Origin: Nocardioides malaquae
Lineage (GTDB): Bacteria > Actinomycetota > Actinomycetes > Propionibacteriales > Nocardioidaceae
NCBI RefSeq assembly: GCF_015070385.1
Contig: NZ_JADCSA010000005.1
Location: 1-64,000, forward strand
Length of the DNA stretch: 64,000 bases
Reading direction: 5' to 3'
Shown here: positions 1 through 11,630 of the stretch, piece by piece
Numbering within the stretch: the stretch's first letter is position 1
Layout of the letters: each line of letters opens with the position of its first letter
Notes under the pieces: generated by a model
The model's database searches: none
Seen by the model: only the letters and a program-made list of their open reading frames with translations
Told to the model about the DNA's origin: nothing
Translations under genes and position numbers: made by a program

Positions 1-70
1 GGAAGTTAAGCCTTTCAGCGCCGATGGTACTGCGACCGAGAGGTCGTGGGAGAGTAGGACGCCGCCGGAC
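1..70 (+). rRNA. rrf: 5S ribosomal RNA, 3' end (partial)
   Basis: The first 70 bases match the 3' part of an actinobacterial 5S rRNA, including the loop E and helix IV region and the closing GTAGGACGCCGCC segment that pairs with the missing 5' end. The gene is cut by the window start, so an rRNA operon lies just upstream. The exact 3' end (68-70) is estimated. Confidence 0.9.
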
Positions 71-87
71 ATACCTTGAAGACCAGG

Positions 88-122
88 AGAGGGAGCACCC
101 CACGTGAGAGTGCTCCCTCTTC
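88..122 (+). terminator. Terminator of the rRNA operon
   Basis: A perfect 11-bp stem, AGAGGGAGCAC (88-98) pairing with GTGCTCCCTCT (110-120), encloses an 11-nt loop and is followed by a short pyrimidine stretch. It lies 18 nt past the 5S end, as expected for an intrinsic terminator of the rRNA transcript. Confidence 0.85.
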
Positions 123-197
123 TGGCATTTCTGCGTCCGCATATGTTGCTGGCCCCGCGTCGTCACCTCACGGGGTGGCGGTCACTGAGGTGGCGGG

Positions 198-1346
198 TCA
201 CTGGGGCGGTGCCATGAGCTCGGAGTCGACCGAGCGCATGAGGACCCCCAGGCTGGGCTTCGGCTGGAAGGACGTGGCCTTCTCCGGCAGCAGGTGGCCA
301 CGGTCCATGGCGCGGTCGAGCAACGAGTAGTCAGGTGCCGGCAAGAGCACGGCGACCTCGGTGTCGTGGGCGGCGGCCAGCGCGTCTTCCACACTGTGGT
401 GGTGGACGACGTCGTCGGAGGCCACCCGCCGCAGGAGGGTGTGGTGGAGGTGCTCGACTGCGCTGACCTCCTCGGGGTCTGGGACCTCCACGGTCATCCA
501 GCGCGTCCCGTCGGTGACCACCACAGTGCCCGGGTGGAGCGCCTGGAGGGCGCTCGACTCGTCGACGACGCGCGGGGGCACACCGGCGGTCGCTGCGGCC
601 TCGGCGAAGAGGTCGAAGGTCAGGCCGGGAAAGGTCCGGTGGATCGCGCCGAGGAAGAAGGGCGTGTCGTCCTGGTCGACGACCATGGTGAGGCCTCGGT
701 CCCACGGCGTGCCGGGGTGCTGCTGCTGGAGCCGGAGGTAGGCGGCGTAGCGATGGTGGCCGTCAGCGATCATCAGGCGCGCCTGCGCCAGAGCCCCGTT
801 GATGGCGGCCAGGTGAGCATCCTCGGTGATGCGCCACAGGCGGTGGTGCTGCCCGGCGCGGTCGACGTAGTCCTGGTCGGGCGCCAGCGCCATCACGCGT
901 TCCTGGACGTCGCGCACCGCTTGGGGTCCGTGGTGGACGAGGATGATGGGCGCGGGGTTGATCCCCATCTCCTCCATCCTCTCGGCGAGCTCGTCCGCCT
1001 GGTCCGGGTGGATGGCCTCGTGGGCGAAGACCGTGCGCGCGTCCCCCGGCTCGGCCCGGGTGGACAGCTCGAGGCCTCCCACCAGTCCTCGGATCGTCAT
1101 CCCGTGGACCGTGTACTCGTGCAGGTAGAGCGCGGGCGTCACGTCGAGATCGACGTATCCCTCCTCCTGCCAACGCACCAGACGCCGGGCCACGTCGCGG
1201 TAGGGGCGGGAGAAGGCGCGCGCGGTGGCGGGGTTGGCGACCTTCTGGGGAGAGAGACGTACGCCGCGGAAGGGGCGCAGCTCCACCGGACGCGTCGGTG
1301 ACGCCGGGATCTCCACCTGCGGGGCCTCCAGTCCGTGAACGTGCAT
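198..1346 (-). CDS. DUF1015 family protein
   Basis: A 382-aa protein of the DUF1015 family, whose biochemical role is unknown. Typical family stretches are visible: an N-terminal LRPFRGVR segment, DGHHRYAAYL near the middle and ILVHHGP. The HHR motif has led others to suspect a nuclease- or phosphatase-like role, but this is unproven. An in-frame ORF extends upstream to 1433, but I chose ATG 1346: a TACGAT -10-like hexamer ends 6 nt before it, which fits leaderless initiation, and the longer version would overlap the divergent HAD gene. It converges on the rRNA operon and diverges from the gene at 1395. Confidence 0.8.
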   Translation of the reverse strand: MHVHGLEAPQVEIPASPTRPVELRPFRGVRLSPQKVANPATARAFSRPYRDVARRLVRWQEEGYVDLDVTPALYLHEYTVHGMTIRGLVGGLELSTRAEPGDARTVFAHEAIHPDQADELAERMEEMGINPAPIILVHHGPQAVRDVQERVMALAPDQDYVDRAGQHHRLWRITEDAHLAAINGALAQARLMIADGHHRYAAYLRLQQQHPGTPWDRGLTMVVDQDDTPFFLGAIHRTFPGLTFDLFAEAAATAGVPPRVVDESSALQALHPGTVVVTDGTRWMTVEVPDPEEVSAVEHLHHTLLRRVASDDVVHHHSVEDALAAAHDTEVAVLLPAPDYSLLDRAMDRGHLLPEKATSFQPKPSLGVLMRSVDSELMAPPQ

Positions 1347-1394
1347 CGAAGCATCGTAGGGTGCCCCGAGGGCGGAGAGCCAAGGAGGCGGAGC

Positions 1395-2435
1395 GTGTTG
1401 CAGGAATCGGTGGTGCCGCTGTCGCAGCGCCACGACCTCGTCATGTTTGACCTGGACGGGGTCGTCTACATCGGTGGCGAAGCCGTTCCCGGCGTGGCTC
1501 CGGCCATCGCTGCGTTACGTGAGGGCGGCACCCACGTCGCGTTCGTGACCAACAACGCCTCGCGACGGGCCGAGGCGGTGGCGGAGCACCTGGTCGCGCT
1601 GGGCGTGCCGGCGCGCCCCGAGGACGTGGTCACCTCGGCCCAGGCCGCCGCGCGGGTGCTGCTCGCCACACACGGGCATGGCGCTCCCGTGCTCGTGATG
1701 GGCGCCGACGGACTGGTCGACGCGGTCCGCACGGCAGGGCTCGTGCCGGTGACTGACCCGGAGGCCTCGGAGGTCGTTGCGGTGGTCACCGGGTTCGGTC
1801 CGGACGTGGTCTGGAAGGACCTGATGCGTGTCGCGGTCCGGATCCGGGACGGGCTCCCGTGGGTGGCGAGCAACACCGACCTCACGTTTCCTGCGTCGTT
1901 CGGGCTCGCGCCTGGCCACGGGACCCAGGTGGAGATGCTCCGACGGTTCAGCAACCGAGAGCCGGTGGTGGCCGGCAAGCCGGCCCGCCCCCTGCTCGAC
2001 GAGACGATCCGCCGGGTGGGCGGCGCGCGTCCCCTGATGGTGGGGGACCGGCTCGACACCGACATCGAGGGTGCGCGGGCGGTCGAGGTCGCCTCGCTGC
2101 TCGTCCTGACCGGGGTCAGCGGCCTGGTGGAGGTCGTGGCGGCCCAGCCCCGTGAGCGCCCCGACTTCATCGCCAGCACGCTGGAGGGCCTCTTCGAGGC
2201 CCATCCGGCACCGACGGTCGAGGAGCGTCCAGAAGCTGGCGTCGTCTCGACGCTCGACGGGTGGCGGGCCGCGGTCGGCCCCGACGGTGTCCTCCAGGTG
2301 GAGGGAGTCGGGAGTGTCGACGACTGGTGGCGTGCGGTCTCCGGGGCCGCTTGGGGCCACCTCGACCGCACGGGCCGCGTGGCCGACGTGGCGAGGCTCC
2401 TGCCGCCTCACGAAGACGTCGGGACCCGACGGTAA
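1395..2435 (+). CDS. HAD-IIA family sugar/nucleotide phosphatase (NagD-like)
   Basis: A 346-aa HAD-superfamily hydrolase. The catalytic motif I is DLDGVVYIGG near residue 20, with the nucleophile and acid/base aspartates. Motif II is VTNNASRR, the C2-type cap follows, and motif III/IV is GKPARPLLDE and VGDRLDTDIEGA. This matches NagD/4-nitrophenylphosphatase-type enzymes; the substrate cannot be read from sequence. GTG 1395 is chosen because AAGGAGG lies 6 nt upstream, although an ATG exists at 1335. It is first in the run leading to tlyA; the same order (phosphatase, small protein, tlyA) occurs in M. tuberculosis. The C-terminal ~80 residues are an extra low-homology extension. Confidence 0.88.
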   Translation: MLQESVVPLSQRHDLVMFDLDGVVYIGGEAVPGVAPAIAALREGGTHVAFVTNNASRRAEAVAEHLVALGVPARPEDVVTSAQAAARVLLATHGHGAPVLVMGADGLVDAVRTAGLVPVTDPEASEVVAVVTGFGPDVVWKDLMRVAVRIRDGLPWVASNTDLTFPASFGLAPGHGTQVEMLRRFSNREPVVAGKPARPLLDETIRRVGGARPLMVGDRLDTDIEGARAVEVASLLVLTGVSGLVEVVAAQPRERPDFIASTLEGLFEAHPAPTVEERPEAGVVSTLDGWRAAVGPDGVLQVEGVGSVDDWWRAVSGAAWGHLDRTGRVADVARLLPPHEDVGTRR

Positions 2436-2445
2436 CCTCGGAGCC

Positions 2446-2691
2446 ATGAACGAAGAGCACCCTGACGACCTCGACGAGGTCACCGCTGCGCCCACCGGGC
2501 TCGGTGACGAGACGGAGCGCGGTGCCGCCTCCGACCGGACCGGGCTCGCCGCGGTCGACCGGGTCCTGGGTCGGGTCGAGACCGTGGGTGAGCTTCCCGT
2601 CGCCGAGCGGGTGCCGGTCTTCGAGGCTGCCCACGAGGAGCTGCGTCGCGCCCTGGAGGCGCACCCTGCCCACGACGTGGCAGGACGGTGA
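2446..2691 (+). CDS. Small acidic conserved protein between the HAD gene and tlyA
   Basis: An 81-aa, strongly acidic, soluble protein without cysteines or membrane segments. The C-terminal half (RVLGRVETVGELPVAERV and an EEL-rich helix) looks like a helical coiled segment. Function unknown. It starts 10 nt after the HAD gene stop and ends 6 nt before tlyA, so it is almost certainly co-transcribed. M. tuberculosis carries a short protein at the same place (Rv1693), which supports a real gene. Confidence 0.75.
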   Translation: MNEEHPDDLDEVTAAPTGLGDETERGAASDRTGLAAVDRVLGRVETVGELPVAERVPVFEAAHEELRRALEAHPAHDVAGR

Positions 2692-2697
2692 CCCGGG

Positions 2698-3537
2698 GTG
2701 CCTCCGCGTCGCCTGAGGTTGGACCAGGAGCTGGTCCGACGAGGACTCGCCAGGTCCCGGGAGCACGCCAGCTCCCTCGTCGGGGAGGGGCGGGTCAAGG
2801 TCCGCGGTGTGGTCGCGACGAAGCCGGCCACCGGCGTCACCACTGACGTCGCCATCGTGGTGAGTCACGACCCGGACGCGCCCGAGTACGCCTCGCGCGG
2901 TGCCCACAAGCTCGTCGGGGCTCTCGAGGCCTTCGCCGCCCACGGCGTCGACGTGAAGGGTGCTCGGTGTCTCGACGCCGGCGCCTCCACCGGGGGGTTC
3001 ACCGACGTGCTGCTGCGGCAGGGCGCCCGCGAGGTGGTGGCGGTCGACGTGGGTTATGGCCAGCTCGTCTGGCGCCTGCGCAACGACCCGCGGGTGGTGG
3101 TGCACGACCGCACCAACATCCGCGACCTCGACCTCGAGCTCATCGGCGAGCCGGTCGACCTGGTCGTCGGGGACCTGTCGTTCATCTCCCTGCGCCTCGT
3201 GCTGGACGCTCTTCTGGCGGTCACCTCTCCGGAGGGGGCCCTGGCGCTCATGGTGAAGCCGCAGTTCGAGGTCGGCAAGGACCGGGTCGGCAAGGGTGGC
3301 GTGGTGCGCGACCTCGACCTGCGGGCCGAGGCCGTGCTGGCGGTGGCGGACGCCTCCGCCGAACGAGGCTGGGGGGCTGTGGCAGTGACCACCAGTCCGC
3401 TGCCCGGTCCGTCGGGCAACGTGGAGTTCTTCCTTCTCCTGCGCCGCGGCAGCCCGCTGGTCGGGGCCTCGGAGATTCGCGACGAGGTGGAACGCTCCGC
3501 CTCATGGGGTGCGTCGGGTGAGAGGGTGGAGCCGTGA
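2698..3537 (+). CDS. tlyA: 16S/23S rRNA (cytidine-2'-O)-methyltransferase TlyA
   Basis: A 279-aa TlyA/hemolysin-A family methyltransferase. In actinobacteria this enzyme 2'-O-methylates 16S C1409 and 23S C1920, and its loss gives capreomycin resistance (established for the family). An S4 RNA-binding domain occupies about residues 4-62 and a FtsJ-like Rossmann domain the rest. RGAHK (67-71), the SAM loop LDAGASTGGF (92-101), VGDLSF (157-162), KPQFEVGK and GNVEFF supply the K-D-K-E tetrad. Start is GTG 2698. The stop overlaps the nadK start as GTGA. Confidence 0.93.
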   Translation: MPPRRLRLDQELVRRGLARSREHASSLVGEGRVKVRGVVATKPATGVTTDVAIVVSHDPDAPEYASRGAHKLVGALEAFAAHGVDVKGARCLDAGASTGGFTDVLLRQGAREVVAVDVGYGQLVWRLRNDPRVVVHDRTNIRDLDLELIGEPVDLVVGDLSFISLRLVLDALLAVTSPEGALALMVKPQFEVGKDRVGKGGVVRDLDLRAEAVLAVADASAERGWGAVAVTTSPLPGPSGNVEFFLLLRRGSPLVGASEIRDEVERSASWGASGERVEP

Positions 3538-4532
3538 CTGACCTGACGACCCCCCGCCGCGTGCTGCTGCTGGCGCACACCGGCCGCGAGGCCGCTCGGG
3601 AGGTGGCGCTGGAGTTCGTGCGCGCCCTCACCGGACACGGCATCGTCGTGCGGATGATCGACACCCAGGCCTCCGAGCTGCACGTCGCCGCGGACGACTA
3701 CGACCCCGCCCTCGAGCTGGTGCCCGAGGGGGAGGACGTGGGGCACGACTGCGAGGTGGCCCTGGTCGTGGGCGGCGACGGCACGATCCTGCGCGCCGCG
3801 GAGTACACGCACCGCAGCGGGACTCCGCTGCTCGGGGTCAACCTGGGCCACGTGGGCTTCCTCGCGGAGGCCGAGGTCGACGACGTGGAGACCACCATCG
3901 AGGCCTTGGCCCACCGGCGCTACACGATCGAGGACCGGCTGACCATCGACGTGGACGTCTACCAGGGCAAGGAGCTGGTGACCCGGACCTTCGCGCTCAA
4001 CGAGGCCAGCATCGAGAAGGCTGCCCGGGAGCGGATGCTGGAGGTCGTGGTCGGCGTCGACGGCCGTCCGCTGTCGCGCTGGGGGTGCGACGGAGTCGTG
4101 TGCGCGACGCCCACGGGGTCGACGGCCTACAACTTCAGCGCCGGCGGACCGGTGGTCTGGCCCGGTGTCGAGGCCCTGCTGATGGTGCCGATCAGTGCGC
4201 ACGCGCTCTTCGCCCGGCCGATGGTGGTCGCGCCGACCTCCGTCCTGGCGGTCGAGGTGCTGGCCGGCAACGAGAGCGCCGGCGTGCTGTGGTGCGACGG
4301 CCGGCGCGCGGTCGACCTGCCGCCCGGCGCCCGGATCGAGGTGCGACGTGGCAGCAGCCCGGTGCGGCTGGTGCGACTGCACGAAGCACCCTTCACCGAT
4401 CGGTTGGTGGCCAAGTTCGGTCTCTCGGTCGAGGGGTGGCGAGGCTCGGCCGAGCGCCGCCGCCGCGTGGCCGAGGAGCAGGCCGGCGACGAGACCGAGG
4501 CCCTGCGGGTCACGGAGGGCCACGGTGTTTGA
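3534..4532 (+). CDS. nadK: NAD kinase
   Basis: A 332-aa ATP- or polyphosphate-dependent NAD kinase, the only known route to NADP. The GGDGT signature lies at 80-84, the GVNLGHVGFL strand-loop at 101-110, the NAD-ribose binding LNEASIEK at 155-162, and the glycine-rich TPTGSTAYNFSAGGP at 192-206. It overlaps tlyA by GTGA, and recN starts inside its last codons. The C-terminal 40 residues are charged and variable. Confidence 0.95.
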   Translation: MTDLTTPRRVLLLAHTGREAAREVALEFVRALTGHGIVVRMIDTQASELHVAADDYDPALELVPEGEDVGHDCEVALVVGGDGTILRAAEYTHRSGTPLLGVNLGHVGFLAEAEVDDVETTIEALAHRRYTIEDRLTIDVDVYQGKELVTRTFALNEASIEKAARERMLEVVVGVDGRPLSRWGCDGVVCATPTGSTAYNFSAGGPVVWPGVEALLMVPISAHALFARPMVVAPTSVLAVEVLAGNESAGVLWCDGRRAVDLPPGARIEVRRGSSPVRLVRLHEAPFTDRLVAKFGLSVEGWRGSAERRRRVAEEQAGDETEALRVTEGHGV

Positions 4533-6297
4533 GGAGATCCGGATCAGTCACCTGGGGGTGATCGAGGAGTCCACCCTGGAGCTGGGCCCGGGTCTGACCG
4601 TCATCACCGGTGAGACCGGGGCGGGCAAGACCATGGTCGTGACCGCCCTCGGGTTGCTGCTGGGTGGACGGGCCGACAGCGGCGCCGTCCGGCGCGGCGC
4701 CAGTCAGGCTCGCGTCGAGGGCGTGGTCGCCGCGGAGCGCCTGCCCGACTTCGCCCGAGACGTCGCGGACCACGGAGGAGACGTGGAGGACGGCCGCGTC
4801 GTCCTCGCCCGCAACATCTCTGCCGAGGGGCGCTCCCGCGCCTGGGTGGGGGGAGCGACCGTGCCTGCCAGCAAGCTCGCGCTGGTCACGGAGCCCCTCG
4901 TCGCCGTGCACGGCCAGTCCGACCAGCACCGACTCCTGCGTCCTTCGGCGCAGCGCCGCGCGCTCGACCGCTTCGCGGGGCCGGAGCTCGCAGAGGTGCT
5001 GGAGGAGTACCGCGCGGTGTGGCACCGGTTGCAGGCGGTGGAGCGTGAGCTCCACGAGGTGGTCACCTCGGCCCGGGAGCGGGCTCGCGAGGCCGACCAG
5101 CTGCGCTTCGCCCTCGAGGAGATCGAGCGGGTCGACCCGTCGCCGGGGGAGGACGTGACGCTCGCCGCGGAGGAGACGCGACTCGGTTTCGCCGACACCC
5201 TGCGCCTGGCCGCGGAGACCGCGAGGGAGTCCCTGTCGTCCGAGCACGGCACCCCCGACGCGCTCGCGGCTGCCGCGGCCGCCCGGGCCGCGCTCGAGGG
5301 CGTACGGGACCACGATCCGGAGGCCGCCTCCCTGGCGGAGCGCCTCGCTGAGCTGACCTACCTGCTGTCCGACCTGGCAGCGGACGTCTCGTCCTACGCT
5401 GCGGGGCTCGAGACGGACCCGCTCCGGCTGGCAGCCGTCAGTGAACGGCGCTCGGCCCTGCTGGCGCTCACCCGCAAGTACGGCGAGACGATCGACGAGG
5501 TGCTCGCCTGGAGCGGCGAGGCCGCGACGCGGCTGCTCGCACTCGACGACACCGACGAGCTGGTGGGCCAGCTGCGGAGCGAGCGTGAGGAGCTCCGACG
5601 CCGCGTCGCCGAGGTCGGTGCGCACCTCACCGAGCTGCGCACCGCCGCCGCCGTGCGTCTGGCCGCGGAGGTCTCCGACGAGCTGACGCTGCTCGCCATG
5701 CCGCACGCCCGCGTGGAGGTCGTGGTCCGCCAGCAGGAGGTCACCGATGCGGCGCGAGAGGCGACGGAGGCGTCGGCCGAACCAGGCCCCGGCACCGGGG
5801 CCGTGGAGGTCGGCGGACGCCTGCTGCGCTGTGGCGCGTGGGGCCTGGACGAGGTCGAGTTCCTCCTCGCGGCCAACGCCGGCATGCACCCTCGACCGCT
5901 CGACAAGGGTGCCTCCGGGGGTGAGCTCTCGCGGGTGATGCTGGCTGTCGAGGTGGTCCTGGCGGCCACGACCACGGTGCCCACCTTCGTCTTCGACGAG
6001 GTCGACGCCGGGGTGGGGGGCAAGGCGGCCATCGAGATCGGCCGCCGCCTCGCGCAGCTCGCGCGCCGGGCGCAGGTGCTGGTCGTGACGCACCTGCCCC
6101 AGGTCGCCGCCTTCGCGGACCGCCACATCGTCGTGGCGAAGGCGAGTGACGGGTCCGTGACCACCTCGGGTCTTCGTACGCTCGCTGACGGCGAGCGTGA
6201 GCGTGAGCTCTCCCGCATGCTGGCGGGGCTCGACGACTCCGACACGGCCCTGGCCCACGCCCGTGAGCTGATCGAGACGGCCAGGGCGACGCGCTGA
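4525..6297 (+). CDS. recN: DNA repair protein RecN
   Basis: A 590-aa SMC-like ATPase for double-strand break repair, of normal family length. Walker A is GETGAGKT at 29-36; a coiled-coil arm occupies about 150-380; the ABC signature KGASGGELSR is near 460-470; Walker B FVFDEVDAGVGG is near 488-499. The reading frame is open to 4195, but GTG 4525 gives the conserved N-terminus FEEIRISHLGVIE and overlaps the nadK stop by 8 nt. No separate SOS box is visible because there is no intergenic space. Confidence 0.94.
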   Translation: MFEEIRISHLGVIEESTLELGPGLTVITGETGAGKTMVVTALGLLLGGRADSGAVRRGASQARVEGVVAAERLPDFARDVADHGGDVEDGRVVLARNISAEGRSRAWVGGATVPASKLALVTEPLVAVHGQSDQHRLLRPSAQRRALDRFAGPELAEVLEEYRAVWHRLQAVERELHEVVTSARERAREADQLRFALEEIERVDPSPGEDVTLAAEETRLGFADTLRLAAETARESLSSEHGTPDALAAAAAARAALEGVRDHDPEAASLAERLAELTYLLSDLAADVSSYAAGLETDPLRLAAVSERRSALLALTRKYGETIDEVLAWSGEAATRLLALDDTDELVGQLRSEREELRRRVAEVGAHLTELRTAAAVRLAAEVSDELTLLAMPHARVEVVVRQQEVTDAAREATEASAEPGPGTGAVEVGGRLLRCGAWGLDEVEFLLAANAGMHPRPLDKGASGGELSRVMLAVEVVLAATTTVPTFVFDEVDAGVGGKAAIEIGRRLAQLARRAQVLVVTHLPQVAAFADRHIVVAKASDGSVTTSGLRTLADGERERELSRMLAGLDDSDTALAHARELIETARATR

Positions 6298-6349
6298 GGC
6301 CCCCCGGGTGCGGCATTGACGCACCCATCTTTGGAACCATGGGTTGGCC

Positions 6350-7539
6350 ATGAAGTTTGCCCCCAGAAATCGCCCGACTCCCGCCGGCTCCGGCGTCAGC
6401 GGACCCGCCAGGGTCGAGCGGCGTACCCGTGCCCTGCTGCGCCGTCTGCAGCCCGGGGACGTCGCCGTCATCGACCACCTCGACCTCGACCGTGGCACCG
6501 CCCAGGCGCTGCTCGACGCCGGGGTGGCCGCCGTGCTCAGCGCCTCACCCCTGATGTCGGGCCGCTACCCCAACCAGGGGCCGCAGGTCCTGGCTGCTGC
6601 GGGCATCCCCGTGGTCGACACCTTGGGGGAGGAGCTCTTCGCCCAGGCGCGGGAGGGGTCGCAGGTCAGCGTCGAGGGTGACGTCGTACGCCTGGCGCCC
6701 GACGCCGTGCTGTCCGGTCGAGTTCTGGACGAGGCCACCGTGCGCGAGCTGGCCGAGGAGGCGCGCGTCGGCCTGACCCACCAGCTCGAGAGCTTCACCC
6801 ACAACTCGACCGAGTTCCTGCGTCGCGAGCAGGAGCTGCTGCTGCACGGGCACGGTGTCCCGGTGCCTCGCACCCGGTTCGCCGACCGCCCGGTCGTGGT
6901 CGTGGTCCCGGGGCGCGACTTCCTCCAGGAGCTGCGTGAGATCCGCGGTTTCATCCGCGAGCAGCGCCCGGTGCTGGTGGGTGTGGACCGTGGTGCCGAG
7001 GCGCTGCGTGAGGCGGGGCTGCGTCCCGACGTCGTCGTGGTCTCGGCGGACGCCGGTGACGACGAGCTGCCGAGCCCCCGCACCCTCAAGACCGCGCGCG
7101 ACGTCGTGCTGCGCGTCGACCGTGGCTCGACCCGGGCCGCGGGCGAACGCTTCTCCCGGTGGGGCGTCACGCCGCTGCTGCTCGAGTCGACCGCGACCAC
7201 CGAGGACGCCGCACTGATCCTGGCCGACGCCCAGGACGCAGCGGTGATCGTGGGGGTCGGCATGCATGCCACCCTCGACGAGTTCCTGGACCGTCAGCGT
7301 GCGGGGTTGGCCTCGACCTACCTGACGCGGTTGAAGGTGGGCCATCGACTGGTGGACGCCACCGCGGTCCGCACCCTCTACTCCGGGAGGACCCGGCCCC
7401 GTCACCTGGCCGCCGTCACGCTCGCCGGCGCGGTCGCCCTGCTGGCAGCGATCGGCACCACCCCGGTGGGCCAGGAGTGGGCGGACGCCCTCACCGACCA
7501 GCTCTCCTCCTTCTACGACCTGATCCAGGGGATGTTCAC

Positions 7540-7543
<4 letters not shown>
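6350..7543 (+). CDS. steA: Putative cytokinetic ring protein SteA
   Basis: A 397-aa protein matching the SteA family (Rv1697 in M. tuberculosis), which with SteB influences septal peptidoglycan in Corynebacterium glutamicum. It has a thiamin-pyrophosphokinase-like catalytic fold in the middle and one C-terminal membrane segment at about 353-373. ATG 6350 is used; an in-frame TTG at 6344 is possible. No strong ribosome site is seen. Its last codon overlaps steB as GTGA, consistent with translational coupling. Confidence 0.85.
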
Positions 7544-10696
<3,153 letters not shown>

Positions 10697-10703
10697 GGGC
10701 CCC

Positions 10704-11630
10704 GTGAGCATCGACCCCTCGCGCGCGGCGCGCACGTACCTCGACCACCTGGCGGTGGAGCGGGGCCTGGCCGACAACACCCTCCAGTCCTACCGGCGTG
10801 ACCTGCGCCGCTACCTCGACTTCCTGGCCGCCCACGACGTGACCGACCTCGACACGGTGGCCGAGCAGCGCGTGCTCGACTTCGTATCGCACCTGCGCCA
10901 GGGCGACGACGACCACCCGGCGCTGGGGGCGAGCTCTGTCGCGCGCACGGTCGTGGCGGTGCGCGGCTTCCACAAGTTCGCGCTGCGAGACGGCATGACG
11001 GCGCACGATCCTGCCGCCGCCGTGCGGCCGCCCGCCCAGGAGAAGCGGTTGCCCAAGGCGCTGCCCCTCTCCGACGTGGAGGCGATCCTCGAGACCGCCG
11101 GTGCGCCCGGCACGGTGCTGGCGTTGCGTGACCGCGCGCTGCTCGAGGTGCTCTACGGCACCGGCGCGCGGATCTCCGAGGCGGTCGGACTCGACGTCGA
11201 CGACGTCGACCTGGTCGACCGCACGGTGCTGCTGCGCGGCAAGCGCAACAAGGAGCGGATCGTGCCGGTGGGGTCGTACGCCGTCGAGGCCGTCGAGGCC
11301 TACCTCACCCGGGCGCGGCCCGAGCTGGTGACGGCCGGAGGCGGTACACCCGCGCTCTTCCTCAACGCGCGCGGCGGCCGGCTGTCGCGGCAGAGCGCGT
11401 GGTCGGTGCTGGTCAGGACCGCTGACCGTGCCGGCGTCACCCGTGACGTCTCGCCGCACACCCTGCGCCACTCCTTCGCGACCCACCTGCTCGACGGTGG
11501 GGCCGACGTCCGCGTCGTCCAGGAGCTGCTGGGGCACGCCTCGGTCACGACCACGCAGGTCTACACCCTGGTGACGGTCGACAACCTGCGTGAGGTCTTC
11601 GCGACGGCCCACCCGAGGGCGCGCGGATGA
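10704..11630 (+). CDS. xerD: Site-specific tyrosine recombinase XerD
   Basis: A 308-aa tyrosine recombinase acting at dif to resolve chromosome dimers. SAM-like N-terminal core-binding domain about 1-105, catalytic domain 115-300. Catalytic residues are R156 (TGARISEA), K180, H252 and R255 (HTLRHSF), H278 (GHASVTTT) and Y287. The length and chromosomal synteny fit XerD rather than a phage integrase. The frame is open further upstream inside the NUDIX gene; GTG 10704 gives the conserved length. It overlaps the helicase gene by 4 nt. Confidence 0.92.
   Translation: MSIDPSRAARTYLDHLAVERGLADNTLQSYRRDLRRYLDFLAAHDVTDLDTVAEQRVLDFVSHLRQGDDDHPALGASSVARTVVAVRGFHKFALRDGMTAHDPAAAVRPPAQEKRLPKALPLSDVEAILETAGAPGTVLALRDRALLEVLYGTGARISEAVGLDVDDVDLVDRTVLLRGKRNKERIVPVGSYAVEAVEAYLTRARPELVTAGGGTPALFLNARGGRLSRQSAWSVLVRTADRAGVTRDVSPHTLRHSFATHLLDGGADVRVVQELLGHASVTTTQVYTLVTVDNLREVFATAHPRARG

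Noticed and set aside
4510..6498. 662-aa open frame antisense to recN
   Set aside because: Arg/Gly/Leu-rich mirror of a GC-rich gene; recN shows clear ATPase motifs on the plus strand.
10704..11630. xerD as a phage or island integrase
   Set aside because: 308 aa, housekeeping synteny and no attachment repeats nearby; it fits chromosomal XerD.
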